The notes under the pieces are model-generated. The model saw nothing but the letters and a program-made list of their open reading frames with translations, made no database searches and was not told where the DNA came from. From NCBI RefSeq assembly GCF_008035925.1, contig NZ_CP036264.1, forward strand, positions 1,523,409 to 1,587,408: 64,000 nucleotides of DNA, in the 5' to 3' direction. A program made the translations under genes and the position numbers. Positions 63,099-64,000 of the stretch are shown here, in pieces. Source of the DNA: Stieleria maiorica. Its GTDB lineage: Bacteria; Planctomycetota; Planctomycetia; Pirellulales; Pirellulaceae. Within the stretch, counting starts at the first letter, position 1. The number at the start of each line of letters is the position of its first letter.

Positions 63099-64000
63099 AT
63101 GTCTTTGCCACCCTCGTCGCCATCGACCGACCCCGCATCGCCGCCCCCGCCGGTCACCGACTGGGCAGCGATTTCCTCCGTCGAAAACCCCGAGGAGCCG
63201 TCTCTGGCGTCCGAGGTCGATCAGCTGGCCGATGCGTTGGCGGCGCGGTTCGAAGAATTGACGCTGATCCACGGCCTGACACAACGCTTGGCTAGCAGTT
63301 TGACGCTGACGGAGCAGTCGCATCAGGTCGCCCGTTCGCTGCTCGATGAATTGGCGCCCTGCATCACGTCCTCGGTTCTGGCGATCCATTTGTTCCCGAG
63401 TGCCGAGCACGACCAACGGCCGACGCAGCGATCCGGGTTGCTTTCACCGCGACATTCCGACGAGATTTTCGAGATCGTCGGCCATGCGGTGACCGACAAC
63501 GAACTGGTCGCCATTGTTGAAGCCACCCGAGCGAAGTCGAAAGAACGCACCGGCGACGCCGGCGGCGTCGCTCTGGTCAACGATCTGCAACTGGCCGGCG
63601 GGACGCGCCTGCGATCGGTTGTCGTTCCCATTCATCGGGGCAGCACCTCGTTGGGCCAGATGGTCGCGATCCGAACCGCCGACCAGCCCGAGTTCGGGAC
63701 GATCGAAGCCAACATGATGTCGTCGACGTCCACCATGCTGGCCGTCCACCTGCTGAACCAACAACAGTATCAGCAGATGCAAGGGATGTTCGAAAGCATG
63801 ATCCAATCGCTGGCGTCGGCATTGGATGCGAAAGACGCCTACACCTGTGGTCACAGCAATCGCGTCGCCGAACTGTCGTTCCAACTCGCCGCACGTCTGG
63901 GCTATGACGATCACGCGCTGGCCAACATCCGGATGGGCGGAATCCTTCACGACATCGGCAAAATCGGCGTCGACGATTCGGTGCTGCGCAAACCCACGCG
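63099..64000 (+). CDS. GAF / HD-GYP phosphodiesterase protein, cut by window end
   Basis: The frame opens at ATG 63099 (MSLPPSSPSTDPASPPPP) and runs off the right edge after 300 complete codons. A Pro/Ser-rich leader precedes a coiled start (about 38-70) and a GAF-like domain (about 70-218: SSVLAIHLFP, GTRLRSVVVPIHRG, SLGQMVAIR). The HD-GYP domain begins at about 225 with DAKDAYTCGHSNRVAEL and GILHDIGKIG (H284, D285). The GYP motif would lie beyond the window. The family degrades cyclic di-GMP. It is a second HD-GYP gene in the window but has GAF rather than a receiver, so it senses a small molecule or partner rather than phosphorylation. Confidence 0.9.
   Translation, partial: MSLPPSSPSTDPASPPPPVTDWAAISSVENPEEPSLASEVDQLADALAARFEELTLIHGLTQRLASSLTLTEQSHQVARSLLDELAPCITSSVLAIHLFPSAEHDQRPTQRSGLLSPRHSDEIFEIVGHAVTDNELVAIVEATRAKSKERTGDAGGVALVNDLQLAGGTRLRSVVVPIHRGSTSLGQMVAIRTADQPEFGTIEANMMSSTSTMLAVHLLNQQQYQQMQGMFESMIQSLASALDAKDAYTCGHSNRVAELSFQLAARLGYDDHALANIRMGGILHDIGKIGVDDSVLRKPT

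Overview
The window is a GC-rich chromosomal segment that looks like a planctomycete of the Pirellulaceae (Rhodopirellula-like) type. The signs are a DUF1549/DUF1553 (PSCyt1/PSD1) plus DUF1501 gene pair, a formylglycine sulfatase, an ECF sigma factor overlapping a Ser/Thr kinase gene, a giant repeat protein with a LEPR-XLL-like N-terminus, and many intergenic inverted repeats. No phage, plasmid or CRISPR locus is visible.

Region 1 (1-22.9 kb) is the most unusual part. A 10.1-kb minus-strand gene encodes a 3372-residue protein with two DUF4347 domains, a beta-helix-like region, about 164-residue tandem repeats and a C-terminal hydrophobic/acidic anchor. It overlaps by ATGA a hybrid histidine kinase with two Hpt domains. 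Divergent from it lie a TolC-like outer-membrane protein, a periplasmic HlyD adaptor, a cytosolic-sensor/TM/HlyD fusion, a PqqD-like/M50 protease/HlyD fusion and a response regulator with an HD-GYP domain. No ABC ATPase is present. I read this as a candidate ABC-independent export and processing system for the giant surface protein. A REP-associated tyrosine transposase (RAYT) in its own repeat array sits between tolC and the first adaptor gene.

Region 2 (22.9-34.8 kb) holds feoAB behind a Fur-box-like palindrome, a dicarboxylate/amino-acid:cation symporter, a Tat-exported protein, a sulfatase, an exported low-complexity protein, and the ECF sigma/kinase pair.

Region 3 (34.8-44.4 kb) is housekeeping: dnaK (with a sigma-54-like promoter candidate) and clpB on the plus strand. 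On the minus strand is the conserved series tRNA-Thr, tRNA-Tyr, tRNA-Gly, tRNA-Thr, tuf, tRNA-Trp, secE, nusG, rplK, which stops after rplK.

Region 4 (44.6-53.1 kb) is a minus-strand run of planctomycete metabolic genes: PSD1 cytochrome-type protein, DUF1501, DapA-family aldolase, an exported propeller-like protein, a SpoU methyltransferase and an MBL-fold hydrolase.

Region 5 (53.3-64 kb) has a 2-hydroxyacid dehydrogenase with a coupled small gene, a DUF547 protein, a TVP38 membrane protein, dapF, xseA, an MBOAT protein, a strongly divergent sigma-70-like protein, a PQQ-propeller protein with a DPFG-repeat tail, and the start of a GAF/HD-GYP protein cut by the window end. All names rest on motifs read from translations; no database search was run.
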